DNA of 64,000 nucleotides, taken from the NCBI GenBank assembly GCA_001662425.1, contig BDDC01000005.1, positions 240,241 through 304,240 of the forward strand. The letters run 5' to 3'. Within the stretch, counting starts at the first letter, position 1. Each line of letters starts with the position of its first letter. This DNA is from Chlamydomonas sphaeroides. Lineage: Eukaryota > Chlorophyta > Chlorophyceae > Chlamydomonadales > Chlamydomonadaceae. Shown in pieces: positions 33,575 through 46,700 of this stretch. The notes beneath the pieces were generated by a model, which saw nothing but the letters and a program-made list of their open reading frames with translations, was not told the origin of the DNA and did not search any database. The translations under genes and the position numbers were made by a program.

Positions 33575-36500
33575 TCACAGTGCTCCTCTCAGGCGCCTGC
33601 GCCGCCGGCCCGGCGTTATGGGCCCTAAATAGCCGCCCACCTCCACGCCGCGCACCATTAGGCCCAATAGCTTGAAGGTCGTCCCCGTGGCTCCCGCCTT
33701 TGTCACCAACTGAATCACACAGTCGGGTGAGAAGCTAACCTGCGGTGGGCAAAGGTCGCGAAGAGGTGGTGTCATTGCCCCCGTTGGGCGTGGGCACAAG
33801 GGTGGTGGCGCGGGGCGACACGGTTCGTGCGGGGGAGGCCCCGTGGGGAGGGCAACGTACGTAAGCGGGCATCATCATGAAACATAGTGCAGGAGGCACA
33901 CGCAGTGCTGATAGTGGGCGTCAGGGCGAAACGGTCAGGGTCACTGGGCATAGGGGACAGCCAAGCGCGGCTGTGCAAGCGGCTGGCTGGGACTTGACCC
34001 ATGGCGTGGTACCGGCTGGCGGCGGCGACTTGTGCGCCATATATATAGTGGACAGTGGATGGAGCGGGCGGATGTTTCGTGGGTTGACGGAGGCGCCGCG
34101 GTTTGGCCGGAGCGGCGAGTGAGGATGCGGAGGCTCCCAGCACAGGAGCAGTTGTCGAACTGTCGTACTGACTAGCAGGTAGGCGGTCAGCCCCGCCATG
34201 CTGTTGAAAGCCACGTGGCATTGAGCAGGAGGCTCTCCCCCTGGCATTGAGCATGTGCTTTTGTATCACGCATGCAGCTAGCTGAGGGGCGGGCGGGGCC
34301 CCACGCACCTTGAGCTCTTTGACTCGTGTCGTGCTGGCTCGCTCCTGCTGCGTGGAGTCTATGCTCAGCGGCGCGCACGTGCAGCCGGATAGGCAGGAGA
34401 TGTCGACCGCCCCGCGCCACTCGTAGCTGGCAAGGGGAAAGCGCAGAGAGGCGGTGGGTGGGGTGCATGCATGCCATGGCGCAGCACGTAATCGGCATAC
34501 GATAGTGCAGCACGCTGCCAGTGATACGTTGTGTCACGACACGTGACATGCACGCCGCGGAGGAGGGGCAGAGCTGCCGGTGCCTAGCTAGGCGTGTTGC
34601 CTGGGCAGGCGTCCGTACGTGAACATTCTTGGTTACTGCCGCGTGCGCCCACCCACCCACCTGGCCAGGTAAGAGAGCTCCAGCGATGTCGTGTTCGGCA
34701 GCACGCCGTGCAGCGCCGTGTTGATCCGCACCTGCAGCAGCGCGCCGGCCTGGTCCGCGCGCAGGCCTGGCGCAGCAGGCGTGAATGGACAAGGGCAGGC
34801 AGGCAGGCGGGAGCATCGCCGAGAGCACTGCGGCACCTGGCGCTAGCTGCGGCATGCGGTGCCCTAATCCAAACGTTGGCTGCCAACGGCGCCCAACCAG
34901 CAGCTGCACTCCAATCGTCTCCCGACGGCGCGGCCCCTGCTCGGCCCCTGCCTGCTACTTTGCTGCTCTGGTCGTGGTCAAGGCGGCCCCACCTGGCTTG
35001 AACTTGCTGCTCTGGTTGCGGTCGTAGTGCACGAACAGCCAACCGCTGGCCGCTGCCACGGGCAGGTAGGGCCCCGGCACGGCGGCGGCGCTGGTGTTGT
35101 GCTGCGGCGCGAGCGAGGCCATGCGGGGAGAGGGCCAGCTGGTCAGCGCCGCGCATGAGCTGCGGCGCCAGGACTGTACGCTATACGACTGGCAGGGGCT
35201 TTCAGTGACGTCCGCGGACAGCTCTGTGTCGTACAAGGACCGGTGCAAGTGTATGTGCGAACATGCGTCGTGCGGTGGCATTGGCTGCCCGTCCGCCCAC
35301 GTGGAGGGGCGCTTAGCTGCGCTCATCTGATGGGGAATCCGTTACACCGCCCCCGCCGAGGGCACTACATCATCACACGTTGAAAGACTATGATTGATGG
35401 TCATGTGATGAACATACGATCGTGGAGGCATCAGGTTGTCATGAATATAAGGATAGCCATGACCGCCCTTGGGATTCGGCAGCCCACCTGCATACGATGC
35501 TCGACGATCACGTGACGCGCCATGTAGCAGCGCTTCATGTAGGCGCTGAAGCCGCCCGAATAGAAGGGCCTCTCCGGCATGCGGACGTACGGCAGCTCCC
35601 TGGTACGACATAGCACGACATGGCACCGCATCGCGCGGGTGGAGGCAAACAATGCAGCGGGGCCAGGGTTCGTGTTAGGATGGGCCCAGGCCAGACCGAC
35701 GGCGGCGCGCTCACATACTACAAAACCCAACTCGCCTGCCTATCGCCTTTGCTTCCAATGTGTGGTTTCGCGCTCGCAGCAGCACAGAGATCATCATGTC
35801 GGCGATCAGCCGCCGGCCTCCCTGCGGCGCGCACCGGCCGCCTGTATGCAGGCTTCACAGTAGGGTTGCTAATCTCCATGTATCAGCCAGAGGAGATATC
35901 TCCCCTGGTATCAGCTATATCACCATATGACCCATCACAAAATTTACTTCCGCCGCATCGAGTCGTCATGCATATATAGTGGCTCATATCCACGCAGCGG
36001 ACACTCGTCCCATAGCACGCACACCAAGCGACGGGGTCTGCAAGGCACCGACGCGACGACACTGAGCCTCTGAGCCGGCGCATGTGCATGAAGGCAAGGT
36101 GGCTCCCAACACCTACAGCCGAGCCGGGGGCGTCGCCGTCGTACCTGGTTGGGATGGATTTCGTCCCCCATGAACTGCGGATGAGGGAGGCACACGCATG
36201 CATGCGGCACGCTAGGCGGCACGCCCTGGCTGAAGGCAGCCGGCCCGCAGCAGCCGTTCCGCAGAAGTGCACGGAGCATGCAGCAGTGCGTGTCAAGTTA
36301 TGAGCAAATACTTGGTCAAGGACCCGTGGGATCACCAGGCCGTGCGCGGCGCGCGGTGGATTGCAGAGAGACCCAGTGGCCAAGCGACGCCCCGGCCGGC
36401 GGCCCGCCGCGTGTATGTGGTGCCGCCGCCCGCCGGCCTCCCAAGTGCGTGACCCGTGCCGCCGGCGTCCTGCGGACCCTCCCTGAGATCCCCAGCCTGA

Positions 36501-39500
36501 GGTGGCGTACGGCTGCGGGCATCCCCGCCGAGGTTTGCGTAGCGCAACCGCGCCAAGAGTGCGGTAGCAGAGGAGGAAAAAGACCACGTACAAGGCCTGC
36601 AGCCCCCACCCGCCCCGTGGCTTGAGACCCACCCGGTTCAGGTATTCGCACGCCTCGACGCCCGATGCCGGCACGAGGCCGTCCCGCATGCCCTGCTGCA
36701 GCCACCTGCCCAGACTGAGGACCGTGATGTCGTAGTACACCCCTGCGGGCGGGGCGGCCGGGCCGGCTCTGCTGAGCAGCATTGCAGCTAGCGTCCAATC
36801 GTCAGCAGGAGGTGGCTCTAGCATATTTGACTGGACAATGTTGTACGTAGAAGCGGGTGGGCTGGGCCGCCGCGCCGGAAGGGTGGAACGCGCGGGGACG
36901 GCACTCCGGCCAGCCTGGCCCCTCCGCTCTGGCTGCGCGGCAGTTACTCGCCACTGCGTGCTAGTACACATGTGCCGTACATGTGCAGCATACATATGCA
37001 GTGCAACGTCCCCTCGTGCGTACCTAGCGGGTATGTAAGGCCCTCGGTGTTGCCGTTGTACATGAGTGAGCCGCCGTCGCCCGACACCATGTGTTGGAAG
37101 CCGGCCTTGTCTGGGGTGCACTGCTCCCTGCATTTGTTCCTCTGCAGGCACTCAACCCTGCACGCACACACGCAGAGGGCACCCAGGCCCCTCTTCTTGA
37201 CCGACATATGTTTGTTCAGGGGCTTAGCTTCATTAATTACGCACAGGGGAGAGTACGATACTAGTATCAGGGCGGGGTGAGGCCCCATAATAATGGTTGG
37301 CACGCACATCAATACCCTTGGCCCCCGCTCGTCAGCGAGGGTCCGGCCGCCACCCTGACCTGAAGCTAGGCCGGGGTAAGATAGCGCCAGACAGCTGGCG
37401 CCTCTGGATTGACATAATCAACACTTACGTGTCATAGCAGATTTATGGACAAGTACGCCCCCATCAGGATGGGAAAAAGGGCGCAGCCCCAATCCTACCC
37501 AATCCGTCCTCTGTCTGGGGCTGCCGGCCGCCCCCGACCATCGGGGCTGCTTCCGTTCAAGGCGTATATAGGAAAACCTATGAAGTTGGCAGCCCTAGCC
37601 CTAGCCAGACTGCTCACGCCTGATCACGGCCTTCGCATGCCACCGGCACGCGAGCGAAGTGGTACCGCCTGGCCCGCGCCAGACAGGCCGCCTGGCCCGC
37701 GCTAGGCCCGCATCCGCCGCCCAGCCCACCACCCAGCCAGCTGCACTACTGGCAGTGCCACCCTGGCCGCGGAGACCACCCCCTACACCGCTACGCCTCC
37801 GCTCGCGGTCTCAGAGCCCGAGTGCCGCAGCTTGCAGAAGAAAGACACGGAAGACATTGCCGCCGCCGCTGCCGCTCGGCCCTGGCCTGGCTGGCCTTGC
37901 CGAAGTCCTTGCCAGCATGCACCCGCCGGCCTTTTTCAAATAAATAAACGGAGCTCCTTCATCGTGTCTTGAAAAGATGATGACCTGGAAGCTCTGATTC
38001 CGCTTGGCGCCGGCCGCCCCGTGGCCCCGCCAAGCAGCAGGCGCCTACCAGCCGGGTCGTGCCTAGCGGAACGAGCGAGCTCGCGATCCGGGACCCCCGC
38101 TGGCCTTCACGCATGGCGCCCCTTCACTTCACGTTGCTGTGACAATCGATCTCACCATGGGCGCACAGAGTTGTTCACTACGCGAACGCTGTTGTAAATC
38201 ATAACGGGCGGCCGGTGTGCGGGAGCACCGCCTCGCGCCCGTTGCAGCCGCGATAGCAAGAAGACGATCTGCGGCGGTCCGAGGGTAGGTGGTTTGGGCC
38301 GGGCCAATCAACTTGTGGCAAAGGACGCACCACGGTCGATGACAATGAGCGCTGGTTGGTACGTATGGGTGGTATGGTAACACCACAGCACGCAGCAGCG
38401 CGGAGCTCCCCACGAATTGTAGGGCGGGCGTGGCTGCCGGGCGGGGATTGGGGTAGGTAAAAGCCCTGCGACGCGCCGAGCGCGTACACAGGCAGGCACA
38501 CCTGCTCGACATCTCGCGGGTGCGAGGATCCGCCCATGTTCTCCAGGACGACGAGATCCACCGGATTTGGCACGAGATCCATGAAGCATCCTGCAACCAG
38601 CAGGGAAAGGGATGTAGACTTGGTGAGAGCGCTGAGGGTTGGGACTCATCACCGCCGACTGCTGTCAGCCAGGCGCGAGGCAGGGCCGGCTAGGCCGGCC
38701 GGCACGCTGGCCCCAACCTACACAGCTGGCAGCGTGCGCAGGGCCGGACCAGGGCACGCAGTGGCCGCCAGCCACTCCACTGCATTGCAGTGATGAAGCA
38801 TATTACGGAGCCGTCGATGCAGCCGACGCAGCGACGCGCAGCGCAGCCACACGCGCTCCGCCGCCCCAGGGCCCCAAAGGCTCCTTAACTTATTTGTGAA
38901 CATCTCTATGCATGTCTAATGAGCTTATAAGCTGGAAAAATGCTACGAACACAGTGCTGCTTCCCCCGCGGCCGCACCCGCCGGCTGCCGCGTTCGTTCA
39001 AACCTTGTGGTTGTCATGTCGATCGGTGCTAGATAGGGTGGGTTCCGGCCCACCTGACAGCAGGAATGTTCCCAGGTAGGCCCCGCCGCGGCCCGCATTG
39101 ACAAACATGTGGTTGGGGTGGGGCCACGTAGAGTTGACCCAGCGCATGAGGAGCGTCCCCCAGCCGGGCTGCGATGGGCGGGGCGGTTGGAAGAGGTTTT
39201 AGTTGGTGGGCGGGCGTGATGCGGGCGAGGGCCCTTACGGCCTACATGCAAGGATGCCACCACCGGTGTGTGGGTATGTGTGGATCGTGCATGCAACTAG
39301 CACGCTACTGCTGGGTCAGTGTTTCCGGTGATGGCGTGGCTGCTGCTTGCTTGGCAGGCCGCTGCAGTGCGTAGTGGTGGGACCTTGCTTGGGAGAGAGA
39401 GAGATTACAAAAGGAAAAAGAAACCGAAACCGAGCAAGGAAAAACCGAAAAGCAGGAAGCAGGAACCCAGTCGAAGTGCCGAACGGCGCAAGGCACTTAA

Positions 39501-40541
39501 AAAAAACGATGGGGCCCTCTCTTGGGGCGGGCGTCATCAGTGCCGTGAGCTTGCTCCTTGCTTCTTTATGCATGCATGTGGCTGCCATGATCGATTCGCC
39601 ACCGCCGTTCCCTACCCTTGTGGTGTTCCATGAGTCTTCACACCTACGTACACGCATGACACGCATGCAACAGATAGACGTCACGGAAGGAGCGAGGTCC
39701 CACGCACGCAGGCGGGCTCATAAGCCGAGCTCAGGGGCTACATAAGCATCGATGGTATGTGCGTCATGACAGATTGGGATGACAGCCCAGCCGTTATGTC
39801 ACCGCCGGACGCTGGCCCTGACGACTGCTGGCCGTCGTCCCCGTGCGCCTGCTAGCTAGCTGGCTCGCTGGGCAGCAGCACAGCGAGCAGGGTAGCCCAG
39901 GGTAGGCCATCCAGGGTGTGCCCGGTACGCGCACACCTGTGGGGTTCTCCGTGCTTCTCCAGATGGTCGGAGCCTAGCTGAGAGTAGCAGCCCGCATGGG
40001 CTTCGACCACTGCGGCCACGGCGAGCGCGCGGGGGGCCGACTGACCACATCACGCAGACTAGGTCACTGCGCTGCTGCAGCGCTGTTGCAGCGCTGCTGC
40101 AGAGCCCCCCCCCCCCCCGCTCATAAGTATTGCAAAGTCTCGCTGTCGTGAGAACCCTCATAGCAAGCAATGAGTCTGCCGTCCGTCCGCCGAGCGAGCC
40201 TATGAAATAAAACGCCGCTGACCAGGGGAGCTCTCCCCTGCCGCTGACTGACATACACGTCCGCCAGCAAGTTTGCTCGGCGAGCGAACTTCGAGCACCG
40301 CGCACAGCAGGCCTTACCCGATGAACCGAAGGCAAGCACGTTGATAGGGTGGCTAGCGTCAAGTTTATCAAAGAGCGGGCGGAATTGTCTCGGCGCCTCC
40401 ACGACTGACGCCGGCCGCAAGCTGTCGAGCGTGTAGGCCCCAGATGGTTCAGGCAGCAGATCCGCGGCAAAGCGATGAGCTGAAGCGCGCTGCCAGCAGG
40501 ATAACGGGCAGCAGCAGCAATTGCCTCCCCAGTGGCGACAT
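33575..40541 (-). CDS. Divergent SGNH/GDSL-hydrolase-like protein (about 10 exons, N-terminus unresolved)
   Basis: SGNH proteins are esterases or acyl-hydrolases; algae and plants have a family of large secreted-looking members. Exons found on the minus strand: about 40462-40318, 39168-about 39057, 38590-38502, 37141-37024, 36742-36633, 35595-35488, 35101-34993, 34766-34661, 34426-34309, 33739-33575. The first carries INVLAFGSS, the block-I nucleophile region. The second carries TLLMRWVNSTWPHP and NAGRGGAYLG. The third carries DLVPNPVDLVVLEN. The tail has LFVHYDRN, then a Cys-rich SCLSGCTCAPLS segment and TTFKLLGLMV, as in algal homologues. Exons from 38590 on keep phase, but exon 1 to exon 2 does not join cleanly, so a short exon between 40317 and 39169 is probably missed. 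A signal-peptide-like start (MSPLGRQLLLLPVILLAA, ATG at 40541) lies in a different frame from the block-I exon. Catalytic activity is not certain. Confidence 0.65.
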
Positions 40542-42905
40542 CTGCATTCACCCAGCTCTGCGTTTCATCAGCAGGCAAATTTTGCACCTCCGGCGTAGTC
40601 GTCGTCTGCGATAGAGGGCTCACTCCGAGCGGGGAACAGGGCGCGTAGGGGGCTCCGGCCCGCCCCGGCGTCGCCCGCCGAGCGAGCGAGCGCCCTACGT
40701 ACTATTTCTAGTTCTCGTTAGGCTCTAACTCGTGCGCACTCTCGCAGACGCACGCCCAAATGTAGCTGCTGCAGAGCGCCTATCTACGTAAGGCAGTCCT
40801 CGCTCGCTCACATATCCATGCTATGTTGATTGATAGTCAGCCTGACGACGGGTTCGTTTCGTTGCATTTGTTTCCCGGGGTGCATGCACGGATGGACCAT
40901 CCCAGCACCATGCATCCAGCAGCCACTATGCACCACAGACCTACCTGCTTGCCAAGCAGCAATGCACCACACTTGGACCCGAGCACCGGCAAGCTAGCTA
41001 ACCTCACATACTTTGTTTATGGCGCCGTTTCAGGACCGCCGCATCCCAGACGATAGCTAGCTAGTAGCCCTGGCGACAACCGCATAATGACCGACGGTGT
41101 TCGTCTGGTCTGGGTGGCCCCTTTTTGGGGCGAGCCATGTACCCATACATGCGCAACTGGGAGGGTTTCAGGATAGGGCAAATTTGCTGATGACGTTGTC
41201 TGCTGGGAAACGTTCGCCTTTGCTAGCTTATACGGCTATCGTCAGCTAGTCACAGCCTGGTGCCCAAGCGAGCGAGAGCGAGAGGCGAGGGGGCGGCGGG
41301 GTCAGTCGCGCGCGTAGCGCGCGATGGGGTCGCGATTGATTGGCCGTTCCCTTAACAGCTAGCGCTATCAAAGTATTTGGACACCATTCGAGCCATTGGA
41401 GCCCTACGTAGGGTCTTGCCGGCTCGCGCTTGCCGGCATCTGGCCCAGTGAAAGGTTGTTGGGTTTGCCGTGGCCCAGGACACAAGGAACAGGTCATCTT
41501 GAGGCGGCGTACAGCCCCGCCCGTTTCCATGGCTGGTGCCACGACCACCGGAATGCGCCTCTTTCGTAGCTGCTTGCACACAGCGCACCCCAGGCACTCC
41601 CACTATGGGACGGTGGCGGTGGCAGGCGGTCTTAGACCTACCCCGGATGCCCCGCCCGTCCCCTTATTTAACCCACCCTAGGCGGCCCAGCCCCAGGGTA
41701 ATCTTTTCTTTTCTTTTCTCGCTTCCACTATGGAGATGGCCCGCACCATCCTGCTACGCCATTGCCGCTGCTCTGCACTGCTGTGCTAGCTGGCACGAAT
41801 GCCCGCTGCCACATTGCTGTGCCCGCAACAGCAGCTGCTACCGCAGTAGATAGGCTGTGTCCCTCAGCTCTCTCTCTCTCAGCCCTCTCCCAGTTGGCTG
41901 TGCGTGTCCCTCAGGTCTGTCTCCCAGTCTCTCTCTCAGCTCTTAACCCTCACCAGAGAGCAGTTCTCCCGCACTGTCACTACTGTCACAGCAGCGCTGG
42001 ATTTATAAGAGGCACATGCCCTGACCGACAGGCCCCCTACATAGCTGCTGTGCCCTCTCCCTCAGCCTTGTCGAACTGCCCTCCCTCCGCCCTGTGGTTT
42101 CCCTCATCCCTCCGCTGCATGCAGCAGCTAGCGACCGTATGCATATATGTACCGGCTATCTACGGCGTATACGGCGGAGGCAAGCTAGGCAAGCCTCACC
42201 GTCAAGCGGCGCCGCCGGCGCCACACGACGCCGCGCAGCCTGATCTACCTGGGTCCGTGTATGTGGGCCCTACCTGATGCCCTTGACGTTGGCGTGCCGT
42301 GCGTCTCAGCCTACGTACGGCACCTACGGCGCCGGTCGCTGGGTGCGTGGGGAGCGCGCGGCAAACGGCACTGCTGCTGCGGCGGCGGCGCCGCGCGCGG
42401 CGCGGCAGACTGTGCTGCCGCTGCGGCGGCGGCGGCGCGCGGCGCAAGGAGAGGGCGCAGTGGCAGCGGCGCCAACGGCGGGTTGGGAGGGCGCGGCGGA
42501 CTGCAAACCCAACGTGGCGTATCCCTTACCCCTTGCAGTCGGTGGCAGCCTAGTCCTGTCACAGCATGCGCTGTGGGCGCCTTGCACTATCTACACAGTG
42601 CCCCAGATAGACGATGGCCCGAACGAATGACGCCCCTGGAGCGGTACTACATGACAGCTACGCATAGCTGTCATCTCCGCTCCGTCAAGACTGGGAGGCC
42701 GAGGCAGGGCAACGGCCGGCAAGAAGCTAGCAGGGCAGGGACTGGAGGCAGCAGGACGGGCCTTACATGCACTGCTGAAGAATGTCGGACTTCGAATTCA
42801 AACACGAGCGCTGCGCGCCAACCAGCCGACGCCGCGCCATCAGGCACGCGTCCCACCCCCCTGTTCCACCCGTCCGCGGAAAGCTGCCTTGGGGCCTGCA
42901 GCCGC
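40542..42905. other. Intergenic; no recognised gene
   Basis: This stretch has mixed composition: CT-rich runs such as repeated tctttt near 41704-41719, a CGG/GCG-rich block at about 42370-42460, and several CTAGCTAGC motifs. No open frame shows a domain, and no chain of exons with consistent phase was found. It includes the 5' flank of the SGNH-like gene. Confidence 0.4.
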
Positions 42906-42910
42906 TTACA
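42906..42910 (-). terminator. Candidate polyadenylation signal TGTAA
   Basis: TTACA on the plus strand gives TGTAA on the minus strand, about 790 bases downstream of the stop codon at 43702. It is the nearest such motif I see for that gene. Another copy lies at about 42763. The 3' UTR would be long but within the range of chlorophycean genes. Confidence 0.4.
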
Positions 42911-43701
42911 CGCTCTTACTTGATGCGCGCTGCCCACAACCAAGCCTGAGGCACCCCGCCGCACCTACCCGTCCCCCCGGACCGGACCAACACCGGCAGC
43001 GGCAGCCCGCCCCGCCGGTCCGGCCACGTGACACGCACGCGGGCGGGCGGCAACGCAACCACGCAGGCGGCGCTCCAGCAGCAGCGTGCGGCGGCGCCGC
43101 CACCACAGATGGACAGACATGGCCCAGCCACGGTACGCACGCGCAACGTGCAATGTGCGGCGGCGCACGCGGTCCGGCGCGCGAGCCATAAGGGGATTCC
43201 CCCTTCCCTCCTGCTGGGGCAAGCCACCCGCCACCCCTCCTGCCACCCGCATCCGCATCCGCGAGCGCTCCAACTCGTGACTGGTCTCGATGGGGGCCAG
43301 CAGCCCAGTAGCCCAATGCGGCGCGGCGCTGAGTTCCCACAGCCCCACGCACGCTACACGCAGCGCACCAGGAGGCAGCGCAGGGTGGCGTGCATGCACG
43401 GTACGGCTGCAGCCCACCCACGCCCCTGCGCACGTGCTCGATACGCGCCTCCCCACGCCCGCCTCCCATGCGTGTCCCGCGCCCCGCGCGCCGCCTCGAT
43501 CGACTCCTCCACTTGGCCCTGCCCTATCGCTCGCGGCAGCAGCTGCCGTCGGCACCGATGCAGCGACCTCGCACCCCACGGCGGCCGCGACGACCCAGCG
43601 ACGCAGCCGCATCCTTGGCACCATCCAGTCTCTCTGCAGCCCCGCACCACCCCATGATGGGCTGTGTTGTTGTCCCACCGCCCCACGCTAGCTACCCGCC
43701 G

Positions 43702-46700
43702 CTACCCCATGAGCGAGCGCACGGTGGAGTGCAGCGACTCGTCGGCAAACCAGCGGTACAGCCCGGGCAGCTCCGAGTCCACGCGCTGCCGGAGGCGGCG
43801 CACCAGCGCTGGGGCGGCGGAGGGAGGGAGGGCCCGGGGTGTTGGGGGTTGGGGTTGCAGGGTGGGATGCTATGCGGAGGCTCGTTGGTGGAGCAATGAG
43901 AGCAAGGGCCAGCACGCAGGCCGTCGTATCTTAGTCGATAGTCCCTATCGAATAGAATCGACGACGCATCGATAGAATGAAGATGCGTTATGAGGGCCGG
44001 CGGCTGCCGGTGGCGGCGGCAGACGGGGTTTCAGGAGTGGGGCGCCGGGGGTCCCCGCAGGCGTGGGGATCCCGCCGGGTCAGCCCATGTGGCCAGCCGC
44101 GCGTGGAGGGCTTCTGTTGCCGCGCCAGCGGCGCGGGCCGGCAGCGCACCTGGCAGCGCGGCTCCGAAGCTGCGGCCGTCGGGCCCCGGCGCCAGGGTCG
44201 CGGCGTGCCTGAAGACCGCCAGGTCGTGCACCAAGGTCACCCCCAGGGCCGAGCTCCTGCGGGCCGAACAGCACAGCGCATCCAGTGAGGGCTTCGGTCC
44301 AAGGCAGGGGGGATGCTTTGCGATTTGGGGGATGGATGATTTGTTGAGTAGACGTGGACGGTCCGATGCGTGAGATTCATGCCTGGCGGGCCCTGCACCT
44401 GTTGTGCGGCCGCGCTCCCCGACAAGCGATCAGGCGCCAACGCAACACGACGCATCACAAACTCAGCACACCAAGCACTGGAACACACGCGCGCCGCCGG
44501 AAGCGCCGCTCGCCTGTAGTGGCCCTCCCTGCTGCCGTCCTTGCTGGCCAGAAACCAGTAGTCGGGCGCCTCCGCCTCCCCCACCACACCCGCCACGCGC
44601 TCCAGCTCCGCCGCCTGGGGCGGCCGCTCGTCGCGCGGCGCCGAGGCCGCCAGCGGCAGGGGGTGCTCTAGCAGCCGCCGCTCCAGGCACCTGCGGGGGA
44701 TGCAACAGGGGTGTTGAAGCAGGGGGCCAAGATTGCAGAGCGTGCGGCAGGGCGGGCGGGGGTAGGTTGCACACGGCAGTGGTGTCGCCGGGCCCGAGGG
44801 GATGTCGCGGCTGGCGGGGAAAGGCTGTCGGGTATGGGTGCAGCCACCTGCGGCAGGGACAGCCCGGCCCCGCTGTAGCCCCACGCCCACACCCACGCGC
44901 TTACCTGCACTCGTAGAAGACCACGTTCAGGCCGTCCACCAGCACGGCCTGGCGGGGTGAGGAGGGTTGGGGACAGCGAGGGCGCAGCGCTGGCGTTGAG
45001 CCCGGCCGAGAGTGGCCGAGAGTGCAGCACAGCCGGTTGGGCGGGGGCCAGGGGCCGGAGGCGAGCCTGTCATGGGCACGCAGTTGAGGCCGAGGTATGC
45101 AAAGCGGCCCAGGGCTTGCAACCGCACGGCGTCATCGGCGTGGGGGGCAGGGGCCGGGGCTGGGGAAAGGGGAGCGGGGCGCCGTGCACCTCAGTGGCCG
45201 GGGCAGAGGCCGGCCACCACCACCACGGCCACCACCACCTGGCCACCACCTGGCCGCCCGCCGCCCGCCGCCCCCGTGCCCGCACCTCCGAGCACCCCAC
45301 GGGCGCCCTGGCCCCACTGGCCCCACTGGCCCCACTGGCCCCACTGGCCCCACTGGCCCCACTGGCCCCACTGGCCCCACCGGCCCCACCTGCTCATCCG
45401 CCTGCTGCGACAGCGCCGCGCTCTCCTCCCTGCGGGTTGGGGTTGGGCGGGCGGAGGGCAGGCCGGCGAGTGCCAGTGTCCAACAAGGAGAGGGCCATGG
45501 GCATTCACGTTGGCACCAACCAGCACGAGCGCATGAGAGGCGCATGAGAGGCGCACGGGCGTCCTGCTGCTCGCAGCCCGCAAGCCTCGGGCCCCTGCGT
45601 CCCCGCTGCCCGGGGTGGCGCGCACCTGCAGATGGCGTTGAGCGCCTGCAGCTGCTGCGGCGTGAGGCGGGCGCGGTCGTGGAGCGCCCCCAGCGAGGTC
45701 TTGGGCCACTTGGAGCCCTGGCGCCGGGGGGGATGGGCCGAGGGGGCAGCGGAGCACTTGCAGCGGGGGGGCAGCGCGCTGGTGTGCAGTGTCCTACAGG
45801 AAGCCAGGCGGGGCGGCAGGCAAGCAGTGACAGGGGCACATGGCTGGGGCGCCGCGTGGGCTATTTCGCTGGCTGAGGTGCGCAGCTCAGGAGGCCCCAT
45901 GATGCCGGGTCAGCGAGTGGCTGGTAAACGGGTCAACGGGTCAACAAGTCAACGGGTCAACGGCATCGATGGCGGCAGGGGTATCGGGCAGATTTAAGGC
46001 CCGCTGACGCAGCCCAGCAACAACGGAGGTGTCAGCGGCGGGGGTCTTGGGAGCGGTGGGCGGGGCGGGTGCTCCCTGCAGCGGCCCTGACCGCTTGGAG
46101 CCCTGTGGACCGCAGGCCGGCAGTAACATGGCGGCAGAGGTACGGGCAGACGGCGCGATGCGTGGGGCAGTTTGGGCGGCGGTACCCTGTGGGGCAACGC
46201 CTGCGGCACGCGGAGGCCGGGCCCAGGGGACAGAGCGCGGGAGCATTGCTCGTGCCGGCCGCGCTGCCGTACGGACTGGCACACGCAGCTCAGCCTCACC
46301 GAGTACTCCTGCGGCAGTCCCGGCACCGTGTCGTTAATGGCTTGCTTGAGCTCTGCGAGCGCGGGCGGGAAGCCGCTGGTCGGGAGGGCAGGGGAGCAGG
46401 GGAGGGCAGGGGAGGGGAGCGCGGTCACACCAGTAGGCGAAGGGGAGGGCAGAGGAAGGTAGGGGAGGGCAGGGCGGTCATCCACCTTGCCGAACAGGTG
46501 GGCAGGGCGCCGCACTTTTAGGACAGTAGTGGGGCACGCAAGCCCGTCAATATATGAGCATGGGGTTGTGTGGCCCCGGGATCGGGGTGGTCCCGGCTGG
46601 GCTTTACGGAGGCGCGGGGCCTGCGCGAGGCATGTGGATGCCCAAATACCTGTAGGCAAGGGTCAGCACGCCGTTCCACGACACGAAGAACGCCAGCGGC

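Noticed and set aside
32562..33675. Long open frames across the gap with 7-residue repeats
   Set aside because: The 21-bp period and the N run keep frames open artificially; these are not proteins.
37591..37606. Telomere-like CCCTAGCCCTAGCC
   Set aside because: Only two units inside an intron or intron-like region of the SGNH-like gene; too short to be an interstitial telomere and not the chlorophyte telomere unit.
42965..43678. 237-codon minus-strand open frame after the conserved gene
   Set aside because: It lies between that gene's stop and its likely polyadenylation signal, has no motifs, and is best explained as 3' UTR.
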